Assembly (NCBI RefSeq): GCF_000246855.1
Contig: NC_016609.1
Span: forward strand, 8,630,744-8,694,743
Origin: Niastella koreensis GR20-10
GTDB taxonomy: Bacteria; Bacteroidota; Bacteroidia; Chitinophagales; Chitinophagaceae
Direction: 5' to 3'
DNA length: 64,000 nt
Under the pieces are notes generated by a model. It ran no database searches. It worked only from the letters and a program-made list of their open reading frames with translations, and was not told where the DNA came from. The position numbers and the translations under genes are program-made. This document shows positions 62,244-64,000 of the stretch, piece by piece (the stretch's first letter is position 1; each line of letters begins with the position of its first letter).

Positions 62244-63218
62244 TTATAACCATCCCGATCGCCGGAACAGGTAATAAAGAACACCGCAAATACAAAGGGT
62301 TCCAATTACAACCATCGGGTAACCATAGGTCCATTGCAGTTCAGGCATAACCCTGAAATTCATCCCGTAATACCCGGCTACCATGGTGGGTACCGCAAAA
62401 ATAGCGGCCCAGGCGGCGAATTTCCTTGACGTATCGTTTTGAGAAATGGAGATCAGGGAAAAATTTGCATCCAAGGCGGTATTCAGCAACTCCCTGGTGT
62501 TATCTACGATCTCATTGATCCGCAGGGCATGGTCGTAAATGTCGCGGAAATAAGGTTGAGTTTCCGGTGAAATATATTTTATATCAAATCGCATCAGGCG
62601 GTTACAAATATCTATGAAGGGCGATACTGCCCGTTTTACTTCCAGCAGGTCTTTCTTCAACTGATATATTTGTTCCGTAGTTTCCCGGCTGGGGTTCCCC
62701 TTGAACACCTTGTCTTCAATAGCCTCCAGGGCATCTTCCAACCCCTCCACTACAGGAAAATACATGTCTACTATAAAGTCCATAATGGCATATAAAACAA
62801 ATCCCTGGCCTTTGCTCAATAACTCGGGCATGGCCTCGCAGCGGGTTCTCACATCAGTATATGCTACAGATGATCCATGCCGCACCACCACGATAAAATT
62901 TGTTCCCACAAAAAAATGTGTTTCTCCAAATTGGATATGACAATCCCTGACCATGTGTACAGTTCTGAGTACAATAAAAAGTGAGTCACCGTATAATTCT
63001 ATTTTGGGGCGTTGGTGTGCCCGGTGTGCATCTTCAACAGCCAGATCATGCAACCCAAATTCATTTTGTACCCGCTCCAGGATTTCTTCTGAAGGTTCAT
63101 ACAATCCAATCCATACAAACTGACTGGGGTCTTTCAGTATTTCATGAATTTTATCCAGGTCAATATCTACAGTTTTGTGGCCGATTGAGTAGGCTGCACA
63201 ATTGACGATCTCTTTCAT
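62244..63218 (-). CDS. corA: CorA-family magnesium/cobalt transporter
   Basis: 324 residues from the ATG at 63218 (MKEIVNCAAY). The frame is open 34 codons upstream to a TTG at 63320, but that part is not CorA-like. A large soluble N-terminal funnel domain ends in two C-terminal transmembrane helices. The signature YGMN is at about residue 283, right after the first helix, where it forms the pore entrance that selects hydrated Mg2+. CorA works as a pentamer in the inner membrane. It is divergent from the ABC exporter gene, about 180 bp apart. Confidence 0.93.
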   Translation of the reverse strand: MKEIVNCAAYSIGHKTVDIDLDKIHEILKDPSQFVWIGLYEPSEEILERVQNEFGLHDLAVEDAHRAHQRPKIELYGDSLFIVLRTVHMVRDCHIQFGETHFFVGTNFIVVVRHGSSVAYTDVRTRCEAMPELLSKGQGFVLYAIMDFIVDMYFPVVEGLEDALEAIEDKVFKGNPSRETTEQIYQLKKDLLEVKRAVSPFIDICNRLMRFDIKYISPETQPYFRDIYDHALRINEIVDNTRELLNTALDANFSLISISQNDTSRKFAAWAAIFAVPTMVAGYYGMNFRVMPELQWTYGYPMVVIGTLCICGVLYYLFRRSGWL

Positions 63219-63370
63219 AAACATATATTTTGAAAGTGGCATTAATATATGTACCTGAAAGTTCGTAAATAAGCGGTAAATCTCAATGAAAACAGGCGGC
63301 GGACATTGGTATGCCGGCAATGGGAAAAAATAGCAACAGTTTGTTGCTGTGTGCTAAGGAATTAAAGAAC

Positions 63371-63378
63371 TAATTTTG
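63371..63378 (+). promoter_or_regulatory. Promoter -7 element of the ABC exporter gene
   Basis: TAATTTTG fits TAnnTTTG and lies 18 bp before the ATG at 63397. The expected TTG at -33 is not at an ideal distance (nearest TTG at 63344-63346). Confidence 0.45.
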
Positions 63379-63396
63379 CTTTTTAATTATTGATCG

Positions 63397-64000
63397 ATGC
63401 CAAAGAACCCTTACCTGTCATTGTTGAAAACAGCCTGGACCTATGCCCGGCAGGAACGAAAGAAGTATATTCTGATCTATGCGATGTTCATCCTGGCTAA
63501 TTTCATTTCTGCGTTGGGTCCCGTCTGGCTGGGGTGGTTTGTGAATAAGATCCAGCACGATACGCAACGGGTATGGCATTATACGCTGTTATATGTAGCA
63601 GGTTATTTCGCCATTCGGTTTTTTGAATGGAGCCTGCATGGGCCGGCGCGCATTATGGAGCGTAACCTGGCCTTTAATATGAGCCGCAATTTCCTGCAGG
63701 AAAAATACCACCAGGTGCTGCATTTGCCTGCCAAATGGCACCAGGACCATCACAGCGGTTCTACCATCAACCGCATTCGAAAAGCCTATGAGGCGCTGCG
63801 GCAGTTTTTCGATCAGGGGTTTATGTATTTATACACCCTCACCAAATTCTTTTTCTCCGTAATCGCCATGTTGTATTTCTCCCCGCTGTTCGGGGGCATT
63901 GCGGTTTTAATGGGTGTGCTGGATATCATCATCATCCGCCGTTTTGATAAACCCTTTATCAAAACACTCGACCAGGTAAATGAAAAGGAGCATGTGGTGT
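63397..64000 (+). CDS. ABC transporter transmembrane region, 5' part of an exporter gene
   Basis: The frame starts at ATG 63397 and stays open to the window edge (201 codons). It encodes three to four hydrophobic helices (IYAMFILANFISALGPVWLG near 28-47, then near 68-90 and 150-185) with the loop ERNLAFNMSRNFLQEKYHQVLHLP, typical of type IV (MsbA-like) ABC exporter transmembrane domains. The nucleotide-binding domain would lie beyond the window. The substrate cannot be named. Confidence 0.85.
   Translation, partial: MPKNPYLSLLKTAWTYARQERKKYILIYAMFILANFISALGPVWLGWFVNKIQHDTQRVWHYTLLYVAGYFAIRFFEWSLHGPARIMERNLAFNMSRNFLQEKYHQVLHLPAKWHQDHHSGSTINRIRKAYEALRQFFDQGFMYLYTLTKFFFSVIAMLYFSPLFGGIAVLMGVLDIIIIRRFDKPFIKTLDQVNEKEHVV

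Overview
The window looks like a chromosomal segment of a Bacteroidota bacterium, most likely a Chitinophagaceae member of the Niastella/Chitinophaga type. This rests on a T9SS-type C-terminal domain, a hybrid two-component regulator, an RteC-like protein, Bacteroidota-style TonB proteins, an UpxY/NusG-like exopolysaccharide regulator, and -7 elements of the TAnnTTTG type. The genus is inference; no rRNA, tRNA, CRISPR array, IS element or phage gene was seen.

Layout. 1-6164 (+): the 3' end of a respiratory complex I operon, nuoI (cut by the window edge) to nuoN. 6237-7511 (+): a MacB/FtsX-type ABC permease, followed by a terminator. 7688-10222 (-): a secreted zinc metalloprotease. 10737-15871 (+): a TonB energy-transduction cluster with ExbB, two ExbD and three tandem TonB paralogues, each TonB with its own terminator. 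16036-17421 (+): mnmE. 17500-29362 (-): a 2895-residue NdvB-type cyclic beta-glucan synthase and, upstream of it, a sugar-sensing hybrid two-component regulator. 29766-34226: an RteC-like protein, a TPR protein, a small zinc-ribbon protein, and a TetR repressor with a metallo-beta-lactamase-fold enzyme that carry matching operator-like palindromes. 34227-35598 has no confident gene but has a strong terminator, a possible small ORF and a dense series of hairpins. 35599-37796 (+): two heparin-lyase-I-like polysaccharide lyases.

37789-59494 (-) is a complete Wzx/Wzy-type exopolysaccharide (EPS) locus of 16 genes. In transcription order: an UpxY-like antiterminator, Wza, the Wzc tyrosine kinase, a UDP-glucuronate-epimerase-like SDR, Wzx, a glycosyltransferase, a Wzy/ligase, three glycosyltransferases, a NodB deacetylase, a DUF354 protein, a GDP-mannose-dehydrogenase-like enzyme, the initiating phosphoglycosyltransferase, a second epimerase that has lost its catalytic Tyr and Lys, and a 1131-residue fused duplicate of a CelD-like acyltransferase. 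A third lyase (60404-62083, -), with a DNRLRE/CBM96-like module and a T9SS tail, lies upstream of the EPS leader, so lyases flank the locus on both sides. The predicted product is an acidic, uronate-containing, N-deacetylated and possibly acylated polymer that the lyases could trim. The window ends with CorA (-) and the start of an ABC exporter (+).

Intergenic DNA is unusually structured. Several start codons sit directly next to perfect inverted repeats, and several spacers consist of short repeated words arranged as long inverted repeats. The most promising undescribed elements are the hairpin-rich region at about 35010-35552, the degenerate epimerase and fused acyltransferase at the end of the EPS operon, and the EPS leader with a repeated 17-mer.
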